DNA from: Terriglobia bacterium | GTDB taxonomy: Bacteria; Acidobacteriota; Terriglobia; Bryobacterales; Bryobacteraceae | Direction: 5' to 3' | DNA length: 42,541 bases | Assembly: GCA_020073325.1 (NCBI GenBank) | Contig: JAIQFJ010000004.1 | Span: forward strand, 1-42,541 | Part shown: piece after piece, positions 17,374 through 26,873 of the stretch | How positions within the stretch are numbered: position 1 is the first letter of the stretch | Layout of the letters: each line of letters opens with the position of its first letter | Notes under the pieces: generated by a model | The model's input: the letters and a program-made list of their open reading frames with translations, nothing else | Told to the model about the DNA's origin: nothing | The model's database searches: none | Program-made: the position numbers and the translations under genes

Positions 17374-18825
17374 ATGCCGATCCGCCTGGTATTCGCCTGG
17401 TTGCTGGTATCCGCTCCCCTCTTCGCCGATCAGTTCGACGCGGTTCGCGGCTTCGTCCGGCGTCACATGACGGAGAGCAGCGCCCCGTCGATCGCGGTGG
17501 CCGTGGCGCGCGACGGGCGCATCCTCTGGGAAGAGGGTTTCGGCTGGGCCGACCGCGAAAAACGCGTCGCAGCCGACGAAAACACGATGTATTCCCTGGC
17601 TTCGATCTCCAAGCCTTTCACCGCCACCGGCCTGATGATGCTGGTCGAGCAGAAGCGCATCGACCTGGATCGCCCGGTGAACCAATACCTGGGGAACGCG
17701 AAATTGCGAGCCCGCGTCGGCAACGCCGACGACGCCACCGTCCGCCGCGTGGCCAACCACTCCTCCGGCCTTCCGCTCCATTACCAGTTTTTCTATGAAG
17801 ACGAGCCTTTCCGGCCGCCTTCCATGGACGAAACCATCCTTCGCTACGGAAACCTGGTGACGATACCGGGAGAAAAATGGGAATATTCCAACCTGGGGTT
17901 CGGCATTCTGGACTACGTGATCTCGCGCGTCTCCGGCGTGCCGTACGACGATTACATGCGGCAGTCTGTTTTTCTGAAACTCGGACTGACGCACACCTCC
18001 GTTGGGATCGGTCCGGGACTCGAGAAATTTGTCGCGGCCCGCTACGGCCAGGATGGCCTGCCGATCCCGTTCTATGATTTCGACCATCGCGGCGCGTCGG
18101 CAATTTATGCCAGCGCGCATGACCTGGTGCGATTCGCGATGTTTCATCTTAAGGCCCATTTGCCCGATCAGGCGCGCATTCTCGCGGATGCGTCGATCGA
18201 TGAAATGCAAAGGACCACGGCCCAGAGCGGCGAGAAAGCGGGCTACGGAATCGGATGGCTGACGAATGACGATCTGAACGGTTATCGCGTCATCTCGCAC
18301 ACGGGCGGAATGGGCGGCGTCGCGACAACGCTTCGCCTGATTCCTTCCGAAAAGCTTGCGGTGGTGGTATTGGGCAACACGTCGGGCGCACTGCCGCATC
18401 AGATTTCAGAACAGATTCTGGCAGCCCTCCTGCCGAACTGGCGGATTCCGCCATCGGCGCCCGCGACCTCCGCGCCGCCGTCATTCCGGCCGCCGCCCGG
18501 CCTGATTGGAACCTGGAAGGGCGTTGTTTCCACGTACAAGGCTGACATTCCGCTCACACTGGAAGTTCGCGAATCCGGGGAAGCGCAGGCGAAGCTGGGC
18601 GATCAGCTCAAGATGCTCCTCAATGACGTGACCTGGGAAAACGATGTGCTGTCAGGACGGATGCTGGGCGATGTCGGCACGGAAGACGCGAATCGGCGTC
18701 CATACTTCCTTCAGTTCACCTTAAAGCTGCGCGGAAATCTTCTCAATGGATCGGCATCCGCCATCAGCCAGCCGGGACGGCGCGTGGGCAACGCTCTCAC
18801 GCAATGGGTAGAACTCAAGAAGTAG
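17374..18825 (+). CDS. Secreted serine hydrolase, beta-lactamase class C/PBP fold
   Basis: The 483-residue protein has a signal peptide (about 1-18) and the three motifs of the class C beta-lactamase/D-alanyl-D-alanine carboxypeptidase fold: SISK with nucleophile S77 and K80, YSN at 171-173 and HTGG at 309-312. A C-terminal beta domain (from about 375, GLIGTWKGVVSTYK) is typical of the esterase/peptidase-like members rather than true beta-lactamases. The substrate is unknown. No strong ribosome site precedes the ATG; the alternatives do not shorten it sensibly. It appears to be a single-gene unit, 50 bases before the next gene. Confidence 0.9.
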   Translation: MPIRLVFAWLLVSAPLFADQFDAVRGFVRRHMTESSAPSIAVAVARDGRILWEEGFGWADREKRVAADENTMYSLASISKPFTATGLMMLVEQKRIDLDRPVNQYLGNAKLRARVGNADDATVRRVANHSSGLPLHYQFFYEDEPFRPPSMDETILRYGNLVTIPGEKWEYSNLGFGILDYVISRVSGVPYDDYMRQSVFLKLGLTHTSVGIGPGLEKFVAARYGQDGLPIPFYDFDHRGASAIYASAHDLVRFAMFHLKAHLPDQARILADASIDEMQRTTAQSGEKAGYGIGWLTNDDLNGYRVISHTGGMGGVATTLRLIPSEKLAVVVLGNTSGALPHQISEQILAALLPNWRIPPSAPATSAPPSFRPPPGLIGTWKGVVSTYKADIPLTLEVRESGEAQAKLGDQLKMLLNDVTWENDVLSGRMLGDVGTEDANRRPYFLQFTLKLRGNLLNGSASAISQPGRRVGNALTQWVELKK

Positions 18826-18875
18826 CGCCAAGACTTTGTTGAAACGCGAAAGCATTCCGCGCGATCTCAAAGGAC

Positions 18876-21638
18876 GTGCTGAATGGCGCCGAGAAACGGT
18901 GGCCATCTTTCCTATTGGCCTGTGCCCTATTGGGCACCGCGGCCATGCAGGCACAAATATCGACCGGCGTCGTTGAAGGCGCCGTCCGCTCCAGTGCGGG
19001 AAAACCACAAGCGGGCTTGGCGATCGAGATTACTGGCGCGTTGGGATTCCGCGTGATCGTTCTCACGAACGATGCAGGCGAGTTCGCGGTAACGCTTCCG
19101 CATGGGCGGTATCAACTATCCGCCGGTCCCGCCGCACCCCGCAGAACGATCTTTGCCGCGGCGCTCGCCACGACCCGCATCGATCTTGTTGTCGATTCTC
19201 GCGCCGGGGTGTGGATGGACGCCACAGGCGGTCTCATCTATCCTGAGCCGTTCAGCGCGCCCGCCGTCATTCTCAGCCGCGAGCCTTCGAGCGTCACGCA
19301 GCCGCTGAATTTCACCGGCGCCGGCGATCGCCTCCTCGCCCTCCAATCGCAGCGCGCGTTTTCGTGGACCTATACCCAGTTCAAGCTGGAAGGCATGGAC
19401 GCGACCGATTCTTATCAGCCCGGCCGACCCGTCATTCTTCCCGACGTGGAAGCGCTGGAGGAAATTTCGGTGCGCGGCGGATTCGCGCAAACCGCGTCGT
19501 CGAGCTATGGATCTGAAATCGGCAACTTCCTCGCCGCGCCTGGCATGTCCTGGCACGGAGCCCTGGTCAGCGTGAACACGGGCTCGCCGTTTGCCGCCTC
19601 GAATCTTCCCTCGCCGCCCGACCGCGGGCAGGTCACGCAATCGAACTATTTCAAATGGTTCTCGCGCGATACTGCCGAGATCGGAGGACCGCTCACCAAA
19701 AGGGCCGACGTGTTTGCCGTCGCGACCGGCGAATGGTCCCGCCAAACCATGCCGCTGGCCGCAATCGACGACGATCAACGAAGCCGTCTCCTGTTCGCGA
19801 ACGTGCGCGGGCGGTATCGCGCGGGAGCGAAAGATCAGTTCGACGTTCTCTACAGCGGATCGCGAATCGACTTGAACAATTTCGGAATGCCCGCCGCGAT
19901 AGAGAGTTTGGTCGCGCGCCGCGATTCTCCATCCTTCATCCTGCCCGAGGGTTTTTCGGGGCAAAGCGAAGTGGATCATTTCGATTTCCTTCAGGCCGGA
20001 TGGAGCAGGCAAACGCGCACGGCCTCTGGCATCGGAGCCATCGAGATCCGCTACGGCTTTGCAACGGCGCACATGGACACGAATCGCTCCGCCGCCGCAG
20101 AAACGCGTCCGCAGAGCCGCATCGAACTGCTGGACGGCGCTGTGACCGGCGCGCCGCCGATGGAAAATCTCGCGGCTCGGACACGTCATCAGATCGAAGG
20201 AGTCTGGCAGCCCGGTTTGCTGCATCATCAAATCGCGATGGGCGCGGGCTGGAAGACGCAAACGCCGCTCAATCGCATCACGGCGCCCTCGGATATGAAC
20301 CTGGTCACGGCCGGCGGCGCGCCCGGTTTCGCGCTCGAACTGAACACGCCTCTCGATTCGAAAAGCCGCATCCGCACGTTTACGCCTTTTGTCGCCGATC
20401 ATTGGGCTCCGACGCCGGCCTTTTCGATCGATGTCGCGGCGCTCGCGGACCTCTCACGAGGCTCGCTGCCCACGCAATCGAGCGGGGGCGGGATTTTCGC
20501 CGCGCCGCGCAGCTTCTCCGATCGCCAGGATTTGATAGTGTGGAACAGCATCTCGCCGCGCGCGGGATTCGCATGGCGCATTCCGCACACGTCGCGCGTG
20601 GTGATCCGTGGAACCTACCTTCGCGCGTACGCTCCGCTGGCGGGACATTCCTTGGATTTCAGCAATCCCAACAGCCTGGGCGGCGCGGAATATCGATGGA
20701 TGGACCGCAATGCTGACGGTATTTTCCAGCCCGCCGAGTTGGGGCCGTTGGTGATGCGTTTCGGCGGGCCCTATTCGTCGATTTCTTCGAATCTGCAAAG
20801 ACCTTATTCGGATGAATTCGATCTCGGCGCCGAGCTCGGCATCGCGCGCCGCACGGTCGCGAGCTTTCATCTGTTCCGGCGCGACGAGAAGGACCGCCTT
20901 GCCGCGGTCGATGTCGGGGTGCCGCCGTCCGCCTTTACGGCTGTCCGTGTGACCGATCCGAACGCGGGCACGCTGACGGCGTATTCGCAGAATCCGTCGA
21001 CCTTCGGACAGGATCGCTATGTGCTGACCAATCCGGCGGGCTTGCGAATGCTCTACAGCGGCCTGATCGCGGATGTGCGCACCGGGTGGCACGCTTTTCA
21101 TTTCGAGGCTTCTTTCGCCGCCGAAAAATCGTTCGGCCCCACCAATCCGGGCGACGCGGCCATTGAAAACGACCCCGGCGTCATCGGCGCTTTGTACATG
21201 GACCCCAATACTTCGATCAACGCCTCCGGCCGCACGTTTTTCGATCGCGGCTACCTCGGAAAACTTCGCGCGACCTACCGCCTGCCGTGGCGCATCGACG
21301 TGATGAGCGTTGCCGACTATCTTGACGGCCTGGTGTTTGCGCGGCAGGTTCCGGTCGAGGGGTTGGCACAGGGGCCGGTGGTGATCGCCGCGACCGTTCG
21401 CGGGAGCCCTGAAGGCGGTAATCGCGCCCAGTACGTGCTGAACTGGAATCTTCGCGCGCAGCGGGAATTTCGCCTCCGGAGCGAACGTCTCACGGCCGCC
21501 GTCGACGTGCTCAATGTCGCCAATTCCGCGCAAAGAATTCAGGAAAGCGACGTCAGCGGACCGTTGTTTCTCGATCGCCTTCCGGTCGCGATTCAGGAGC
21601 CGCGTGTGTTCCGGTTCCTGATCCGCTATGATTTCTAG
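18876..21638 (+). CDS. Large TonB-receptor-like outer-membrane protein with carboxypeptidase-regulatory domain
   Basis: The 920-residue protein starts at GTG 18876 behind an AAAGGA site. A signal peptide covers about 1-27 (LLACALLGTAAMQAQ). A carboxypeptidase-regulatory-like beta sandwich follows (about 30-105, GVVEGAVRSSAGKPQAGLAIEIT), then a plug-like region and a long barrel ending in FRFLIRYDF, with the terminal Phe usual for outer-membrane barrels. This is the acidobacterial carboxypeptidase-regulatory/TonB-receptor build, thought to import polymers or other large ligands. No TonB box is obvious and the plug is poorly conserved. It converges on the third ADOP with a 29-base gap. Confidence 0.85.
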   Translation: MLNGAEKRWPSFLLACALLGTAAMQAQISTGVVEGAVRSSAGKPQAGLAIEITGALGFRVIVLTNDAGEFAVTLPHGRYQLSAGPAAPRRTIFAAALATTRIDLVVDSRAGVWMDATGGLIYPEPFSAPAVILSREPSSVTQPLNFTGAGDRLLALQSQRAFSWTYTQFKLEGMDATDSYQPGRPVILPDVEALEEISVRGGFAQTASSSYGSEIGNFLAAPGMSWHGALVSVNTGSPFAASNLPSPPDRGQVTQSNYFKWFSRDTAEIGGPLTKRADVFAVATGEWSRQTMPLAAIDDDQRSRLLFANVRGRYRAGAKDQFDVLYSGSRIDLNNFGMPAAIESLVARRDSPSFILPEGFSGQSEVDHFDFLQAGWSRQTRTASGIGAIEIRYGFATAHMDTNRSAAAETRPQSRIELLDGAVTGAPPMENLAARTRHQIEGVWQPGLLHHQIAMGAGWKTQTPLNRITAPSDMNLVTAGGAPGFALELNTPLDSKSRIRTFTPFVADHWAPTPAFSIDVAALADLSRGSLPTQSSGGGIFAAPRSFSDRQDLIVWNSISPRAGFAWRIPHTSRVVIRGTYLRAYAPLAGHSLDFSNPNSLGGAEYRWMDRNADGIFQPAELGPLVMRFGGPYSSISSNLQRPYSDEFDLGAELGIARRTVASFHLFRRDEKDRLAAVDVGVPPSAFTAVRVTDPNAGTLTAYSQNPSTFGQDRYVLTNPAGLRMLYSGLIADVRTGWHAFHFEASFAAEKSFGPTNPGDAAIENDPGVIGALYMDPNTSINASGRTFFDRGYLGKLRATYRLPWRIDVMSVADYLDGLVFARQVPVEGLAQGPVVIAATVRGSPEGGNRAQYVLNWNLRAQREFRLRSERLTAAVDVLNVANSAQRIQESDVSGPLFLDRLPVAIQEPRVFRFLIRYDF

Positions 21639-21667
21639 CCGCGACGCGTGAGTGCTCCGAGGCGTGT

Positions 21668-24298
21668 TTACTGTTCCCGAACAACTTCGGCGGGATCCGC
21701 CGAAGCCGCGCGCGCCGCCGGACGCCAGCATCCCAGAATCGCGGCCGAGGGCAGCAGCACGAAGGCCAGCGCATAACTGAGCGCATCCCGCGGCGACACT
21801 CCGTAGATCAACGCAACCAGCCATCGTCCTGCGATCAGTGCGCCCGCCGTTCCCAGCGCGACGCCGATCGCCGCCAGCGTTCCCGCTTCGCGCAGGACCA
21901 GTCCCAGAACATCGCACCGGCTCGCGCCCAGCGCCATGCGGACGCCCATTTCCGGCATGCGCCGCGAAATGTGATAATTCAGGACGCCGTAAATTCCGGT
22001 CGCCGCCAGCAGCAGCGCAAGCCCGCCGGAAATTCCCGCCAGCACCGCCGTGAAACTCGCCGGAGAAATTTCGCGCGCGATATATTCTTCCATCGGCCGG
22101 ACCTTCGCCATCGCGGCGTTCTTGCTTCGTTCATGCAGTTTCGTGCGGATCGCGGGAACCAGACTGAGCGGCGCGACATCCGTCCGCAACACGAACGTCA
22201 GCGGGCTCCGTGCGCTTTGCTCGAACGGCATATAAATCTGCCCGCGGACCTGCTGCGTCAGTGAATGATTGTGGATGTGCTCAACGACTCCGACGACCAC
22301 CGTCCACACCGGCACGAATCCGCGATCCGTCACATGTTCCGCCTCGATCCTCTTGCCGATCGCCGATTCGCCCGGCCAGGTGGACCGAGCCAGGAGATCG
22401 TCGACGATCGCCACCGGCTGCCCGTCCGCACGATCGTCGGCGTTGAAGAAGCGTCCCTCGATCAATCGCGCGCCGATCGCCGCGAAATAATCCGGCGTGA
22501 CGCAGCGCAGATCGGAGACGAGCGCTTCGCTGTGCCGCGCGCCTTCGGGGCGATATGGACCATACCAGTTCGGAAGATCCTTATCGAGCGGGAGATGCGA
22601 AATCGCGCCTGCAGTCCGCACTCCCGGCATCGCGCGCAGTTGCGCTTCCCAGTCGCGGACCTGCTTCATCGGAATCCCGGCGACCTGGAACGACAGCACC
22701 CCGTGCGACTCAAACCCCGGATTCACCCGTTCGATCTTTCCCAGCGTTCGCGCCGCCAGCGCCGCGCCCGTGACGAGAATAAACGCCAGCGCAATCTCGC
22801 CCACGACCAGCACGCCGCCCGCGCGGCGATGCATCCGGCCGAGCCATCCTCGTCCCCCCGCGCGCAGACTCGCGATCAAATCGAGCCGGAACGATTCCAC
22901 CGCGGGAACCAATGCGAACAGAATCGTCGCCGCCGCGCAGGTCGCCGCGGTGAACGCCAGGACCGGCCAGCTTAGACCCGGGTCGCCGACGTAGGCGAAT
23001 CGCTCCGGACGAATCGCCAGCAATGCGTGAAAGCCCGCCCAGCCCACGGCGATCCCCGCTGCGCCGCCGATCGCGCACAGCACTCCGCCCTCGATGATCA
23101 ATTGCCGCAGCACGCGTCCTCTCGAGGCGCCCACCGCCAGCCGCAGCGTGATTTCCCTGCGCCGGTCCGACGCGCGCGCCATCAAAAGACTGCTCACATT
23201 GACGCAGCAGATCAACAACACGAATCCCGCGCCCGCAAACAGAGCCGTCACCGCGGGCTGAACCTCGCGCACCGAATCGCTTTGCATGCCTGCCACGGTG
23301 AATCGCAGATCGTCCGCCTCGTACTGTGTGTACGCGCTGCGAATTTCCGCGGCCACCCGATCCAGATCGCGCTGCGCTTCCGGTTTCGACACGCCCGGCT
23401 TCAGTCTCCCGACCACCCGGATGTAATACTGATCGCGCGACGCGTAGATCCCCTTTTCGAAAAGATCGAACCCCTGCACATCGGCCGGGACGTTCGCATC
23501 GGGCGCGAAATGGAGGCGAAAATCCGCGGGCAGCACCCCCGTGAGCGTGGTCGGCCGCCCCTGGATCCGCAGCGCTTGGCCGATCAGCGCGCGGTCGCTC
23601 GCAAAGCGTCGCCGGAAAATTCCGTCGGTCAGCAGCACCGCCGCGCCGCCCGCCTCGTCGCCTTGAAACGTGTGACCCTGCGCCGCACGCACCCCGAGCA
23701 GGTCGAAAAAGTTCGGCGTAACGCGCGCGAATTTCACTTGCTCCGGATCGTCGCCGGCGAACGTGCGGGTAAGCGTCCAGATTCCCGCGACGCCTGCCAG
23801 CGACCGGTTGCGATGCCCGATTTCGCCAAGAATCGCCCCCGATACAGGGGCCCGCGCGGTTCCCGCGCTTCGAAAACTCGCCCACACCAACACGAGCTGT
23901 TCAGGTTCTTCATACGCGAGCGGCCGCAGCAGCACCGAATAAAACACACTGAAGACGGCCGTGTTCACGCCGACTCCTAATGCGAGCGTCACCACCGCAA
24001 CCAGGGCAAACGACGGCCGCCGCCACAGCCCTCGCCACGCGTAGCGCACGTCCTGAACGCAGGTGAACAGCGAGGCTCCCGTGAATCCGTCGCGGACCTT
24101 CTCCTTCACCGCGTCGAGGCCCTCGAACTCGATGCGCGCCGCGCGGCGTGCTTCCTCGGGCTGCACTCCGCGCGCGATGAAGCGCTCGACAATCATGTCG
24201 AAGCTGGAACGAAGTTCTTCATCGAGGTCCTGTTCGAGCCGTCGCCGTTGAAACAACGATCGGAAAAGCAAGCCAAGCCGGCGGATCATGTTTGTCAT
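21668..24298 (-). CDS. ADOP-type ABC transporter permease, PadR-linked (copy 3)
   Basis: The 876-residue ADOP permease has the prefix region (about 12-60, LEQDLDEELRSSFDMIVERFIARGVQPEEA), then TM helix VVTLALGVGVNTAVFSVFYS. The first FtsX-like cluster reads LLICCVNVSSLLMARASDRR, and a second core and cluster end in AASADPAEVVREQ. Start ATG 24298 overlaps the PadR stop (ATGA), with a second in-frame ATG three codons on. Upstream in-frame sequence is a shadow of padR. It shares operon build and probably regulation with the pair at 10568-13572. The transported compound is unknown. Confidence 0.92.
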   Translation of the reverse strand: MTNMIRRLGLLFRSLFQRRRLEQDLDEELRSSFDMIVERFIARGVQPEEARRAARIEFEGLDAVKEKVRDGFTGASLFTCVQDVRYAWRGLWRRPSFALVAVVTLALGVGVNTAVFSVFYSVLLRPLAYEEPEQLVLVWASFRSAGTARAPVSGAILGEIGHRNRSLAGVAGIWTLTRTFAGDDPEQVKFARVTPNFFDLLGVRAAQGHTFQGDEAGGAAVLLTDGIFRRRFASDRALIGQALRIQGRPTTLTGVLPADFRLHFAPDANVPADVQGFDLFEKGIYASRDQYYIRVVGRLKPGVSKPEAQRDLDRVAAEIRSAYTQYEADDLRFTVAGMQSDSVREVQPAVTALFAGAGFVLLICCVNVSSLLMARASDRRREITLRLAVGASRGRVLRQLIIEGGVLCAIGGAAGIAVGWAGFHALLAIRPERFAYVGDPGLSWPVLAFTAATCAAATILFALVPAVESFRLDLIASLRAGGRGWLGRMHRRAGGVLVVGEIALAFILVTGAALAARTLGKIERVNPGFESHGVLSFQVAGIPMKQVRDWEAQLRAMPGVRTAGAISHLPLDKDLPNWYGPYRPEGARHSEALVSDLRCVTPDYFAAIGARLIEGRFFNADDRADGQPVAIVDDLLARSTWPGESAIGKRIEAEHVTDRGFVPVWTVVVGVVEHIHNHSLTQQVRGQIYMPFEQSARSPLTFVLRTDVAPLSLVPAIRTKLHERSKNAAMAKVRPMEEYIAREISPASFTAVLAGISGGLALLLAATGIYGVLNYHISRRMPEMGVRMALGASRCDVLGLVLREAGTLAAIGVALGTAGALIAGRWLVALIYGVSPRDALSYALAFVLLPSAAILGCWRPAARAASADPAEVVREQ

Positions 24299-24615
24299 CC
24301 CTCCGATTCGAGCATCCAGTTCATCGCCGAAGTGAGCCGGTACCAGTTGCGCTTCTCCTCGGCCAGTTGCGCGCGTCCGGCGCGCGTGAGCTTGTAGTAG
24401 CGCGCGCGCCGGTTGTTTTCCGACGGCGCCCATTCCCCTTCGATCCAGCCTTGCTGCTCCAGCCGGCGCAGGGCGGGGAACAGCGAACCCGGTTTTACCA
24501 GAAACGCCCCGCGCGTCACCTGCTCGATCCGTCCCGCGACGCCGACCCCGTGCATCGGCTCAAGCTCCAGCGCGCGCAGGATGAGAAGATCCAGAGTGCC
24601 CTGTAGAATATCCAT
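24295..24615 (-). CDS. PadR-family transcriptional repressor (copy 2)
   Basis: The 106-residue PadR winged helix protein (MDILQGTLDLLILRAL, PGSLFPALRRLEQQGWIEGEW, wing SENNRRARYYKLTRAGRAQL) is the first gene of the second PadR-ADOP operon and is coupled to the permease by ATGA. Its promoter shows AGGACA, a 17-base spacer and TATTAT (24656-24628). An inverted repeat in the spacer (24640-24653) resembles that of the first padR. Autoregulation is inferred. Confidence 0.93.
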   Translation of the reverse strand: MDILQGTLDLLILRALELEPMHGVGVAGRIEQVTRGAFLVKPGSLFPALRRLEQQGWIEGEWAPSENNRRARYYKLTRAGRAQLAEEKRNWYRLTSAMNWMLESEG

Positions 24616-24627
24616 ATCAGTATCGGC

Positions 24628-24656
24628 ATAATATCAAAAACAGAGGCTTCTGTCCT
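24628..24656 (-). promoter_or_regulatory. Candidate promoter of padR copy 2
   Basis: Read on the minus strand, AGGACA (24656-24651), 17 bases, then TATTAT (24633-24628), ending 12 bases before the padR ATG. The spacer holds the ACAGAAGCCTCTGT inverted repeat, an ideal place for a repressor. Confidence 0.45.
24640..24653. promoter_or_regulatory. Candidate PadR operator, copy 2
   Basis: ACAGA-GGCT-TCTGT is an inverted repeat with 5-bp arms, six bases upstream of the -10-like TATTAT. Its minus-strand reading, ACAGAAGCCTCTGT, matches ACAGAAGGCTGT of the first padR promoter except for a two-base insertion and one change. A looser CCTAT/ATAGG repeat lies just beyond it at 24654-24672. Confidence 0.45.
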
Positions 24657-24960
24657 ATAGACGATCGATAGGTAAAGACGCATCATCGGAGAAATCATGC
24701 CGTGCGAATGCGAAGCAGGGGGTGGCCTCGGGTGGGCCATAGCGATCGGGGAGATCGCCCTCCGGCTTGCAGTTCCAGCGGGAGGAGCGACAGCAACAGG
24801 CCAGAGCGACTGACGTCGCGCCTGGTGGATGGTCGGCGGTGTAGTATGACGCTCCCCCATTCCGCATTCGGCGTGATATGATCATCCACTTCGCTAACGA
24901 ACCCTGGGCCAACGTATTTTTTCCGGTCCTCGCACTGGCGGGACTTAGTGACGTTTGCCT
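24657..24960. other. Gene-free stretch with unexplained hairpins
   Basis: About 300 bases between padR copy 2 and the deacetylase-like gene. Overlapping minus-strand frames exist here, but they have no ribosome site and no recognisable product. A GCGATC-GGGGA-GATCGC hairpin lies at 24742-24758, a GGCC...GGCC repeat at 24724-24738 and an ATGATCAT palindrome around 24878-24888. It may be a degenerate repeat or mobile-element remnant; I cannot assign it. Confidence 0.3.
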
Positions 24961-26844
24961 ATGGGACAACCCAGAAACCGAATCACTCTAGCAACCATCC
25001 TTCTTTCTCTTGCCTCCGCCTCCGGACAGTTCCTGGCGAATTCCTACACGTGCCAGAACTGCCCGCCCGGACTCCTGATTGCGAGCCATGACGATTCTTT
25101 CGGCGACCCGGACGCGATCGGCATCTATCAGGATATTCGCGTCGCTCAAATGGTTTCCGATCGCGGACTCTTCGACTTCTTCCCGATCGTCGGCTGCCAC
25201 TTCGCCAATACTCCGCTGCCTGATTCGCGATCCGGCGTGTGCTACGGGTACGGCAAGGTTCCGCTGGAGATGGTCGCTCGGCTCAAAAAGCTCGGGATCA
25301 TTGTGGTCAGCCACAGCTTCAGCCACGTTTCGCACCCGAATATGACTCCCGACGCGATCGTAAGCGAGATGCGCCTGATGCAGGATTTGCTGTCGCCCTT
25401 CGAAAACGACCTCGGCATTTACGCTTACCGCTGCCCCGGCCTCAACTGCGGAGCGCGCGAGGCAAGCCTGGTCAACGCGGCGCCCGATTTGAGCACAGTC
25501 CTCAAAGGTCCGATCGGAGCCGACGTTGGAGGATGGTTCCTGCTTCCCGACGGCACGCCGGTCGGGGGCGACTGGTGGTTCTACGCAAACGATCGAACCG
25601 CGCACGAGGCGTGCACCTATTACACGCAGGCGATCCGTTTCTGGATTCGTTCGCATGGATTGATCATGTTGCTGCACGTCCGCACGGAAGTCATGACGGG
25701 AAGCGACGACAACCGGAATTTTCCCCCGGATTTGTTCGGTTGTATCGTCGATACGCTCTCGCAGCCGGACACCCAGCTCAATGGACCTCGCGTCACCTTC
25801 GGTCCGCTCGACGCGGTGGAAGGATTTCTCGGCAATGTTCAGGCCGGCCCGGCGGAATCCATCACGGCCGAATTCGGCTCAGCCGACGGCTACGGCAACG
25901 TTCTGTTCGCCGATGCCAACAAAGACGGTCTGGCGGACGCATTCAAAGCGCGCGACGGCGGCGTGTTCGTGCTGACCTCGAACGGCAAACAGTTGGGCCA
26001 ATCGACCGCATATCCGCAGGTTCCGATCGCGGACCCCGAATGGCCCGCGAAGTTCAACTACAAATTCTGGGCGGTCGATCTGCATGGCACCGGCCGTGCC
26101 GACATCATTTATCCCACCTCGGCCGGACTGATGCGCGCGCCTGCGATCGGCAAAGGCAACGCTGTCGCGTACGGCCCGCCCGCACTGCTCACCGCTTATT
26201 TCAAGGACTGGGACCCGGCGCTGCTCGACTCCGTAGCCTTCGGCGACACGAACGGCGACGGCCATCAGGATATCGTCGCCTGGACGCCGAACGGTGTCAT
26301 CCAGCTTATCTATGACGGCGCGGGCCAGTATGTCCTGTCGCCATCGGGAATCGAGTTCTTTTCGAGCACGGGCGGGTGGCAGGATCCGCAATATCGCACG
26401 ACACTGCAGGTTCGCGACATCAACGGCGACGGGTTCGCGGACGTGTGTATGAGAGGCGTTGCCGATTATTACTGCGCAATCAACAACCGCCGTGGCGGTT
26501 TTTATTGGCCGATGTCGTGGAGCAAAAAGTTCCGCGACGCGCAGCGCTGGGACGATCCGGTTCAGTACAAATCTCTTTCGCTCGCAAAGATCAACGGCAC
26601 CATCGGTCTGGCGGGAGGAACGATCTACGGCGTCGTTTTCCAGGAGAAAGATCCCGACAATTTCCAGTTCCTGCTGCACCGCGTTTTGAACAACACGGAT
26701 TATTCGGCGCTGCCCGACTGGAAATCGGAGCGCTTCGCCTCGCAACTCACCTTCGCTGACATTCAAGGTGCTGGAAACGAGGATCCGATCGCACAGAGAA
26801 CGGACGGCCTGTTCCGAATGCCGCTGCAGATTCTCAAACGCTGA
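24961..26844 (+). CDS. Secreted polysaccharide-deacetylase-like protein with VCBS/FG-GAP repeats
   Basis: The 627-residue protein starts at ATG 24961 (an in-frame TTG lies two codons upstream) with a signal peptide of about 22 residues. The N-terminal half shows the NodB motifs in recognisable form: HDDSFGD with D44-D45, HSFSH with metal-type His at 118 and 122, YRCPG for the RxP motif, and LLH in the final strand. The C-terminal half (about 315-620) has FG-GAP/VCBS-type calcium loops: DANKDGLAD, DTNGDGHQD and DINGDGFAD. The fusion suggests an extracellular enzyme that removes acetyl groups from a glycan, with a propeller for binding. Activity and substrate are inference. Confidence 0.75.
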   Translation: MGQPRNRITLATILLSLASASGQFLANSYTCQNCPPGLLIASHDDSFGDPDAIGIYQDIRVAQMVSDRGLFDFFPIVGCHFANTPLPDSRSGVCYGYGKVPLEMVARLKKLGIIVVSHSFSHVSHPNMTPDAIVSEMRLMQDLLSPFENDLGIYAYRCPGLNCGAREASLVNAAPDLSTVLKGPIGADVGGWFLLPDGTPVGGDWWFYANDRTAHEACTYYTQAIRFWIRSHGLIMLLHVRTEVMTGSDDNRNFPPDLFGCIVDTLSQPDTQLNGPRVTFGPLDAVEGFLGNVQAGPAESITAEFGSADGYGNVLFADANKDGLADAFKARDGGVFVLTSNGKQLGQSTAYPQVPIADPEWPAKFNYKFWAVDLHGTGRADIIYPTSAGLMRAPAIGKGNAVAYGPPALLTAYFKDWDPALLDSVAFGDTNGDGHQDIVAWTPNGVIQLIYDGAGQYVLSPSGIEFFSSTGGWQDPQYRTTLQVRDINGDGFADVCMRGVADYYCAINNRRGGFYWPMSWSKKFRDAQRWDDPVQYKSLSLAKINGTIGLAGGTIYGVVFQEKDPDNFQFLLHRVLNNTDYSALPDWKSERFASQLTFADIQGAGNEDPIAQRTDGLFRMPLQILKR

Positions 26845-26873
26845 CTTCACGGTCACCGATCGCGACATACTGA

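Noticed and set aside
24299-24433. N-terminal extension of ADOP copy 3
   Set aside because: Shadow of padR copy 2, with the start set by ATGA at 24298-24295.
24655-24969. Minus-strand open frames between padR copy 2 and the deacetylase gene
   Set aside because: No ribosome site, no signal or domain, several overlapping frames, low-complexity residues.
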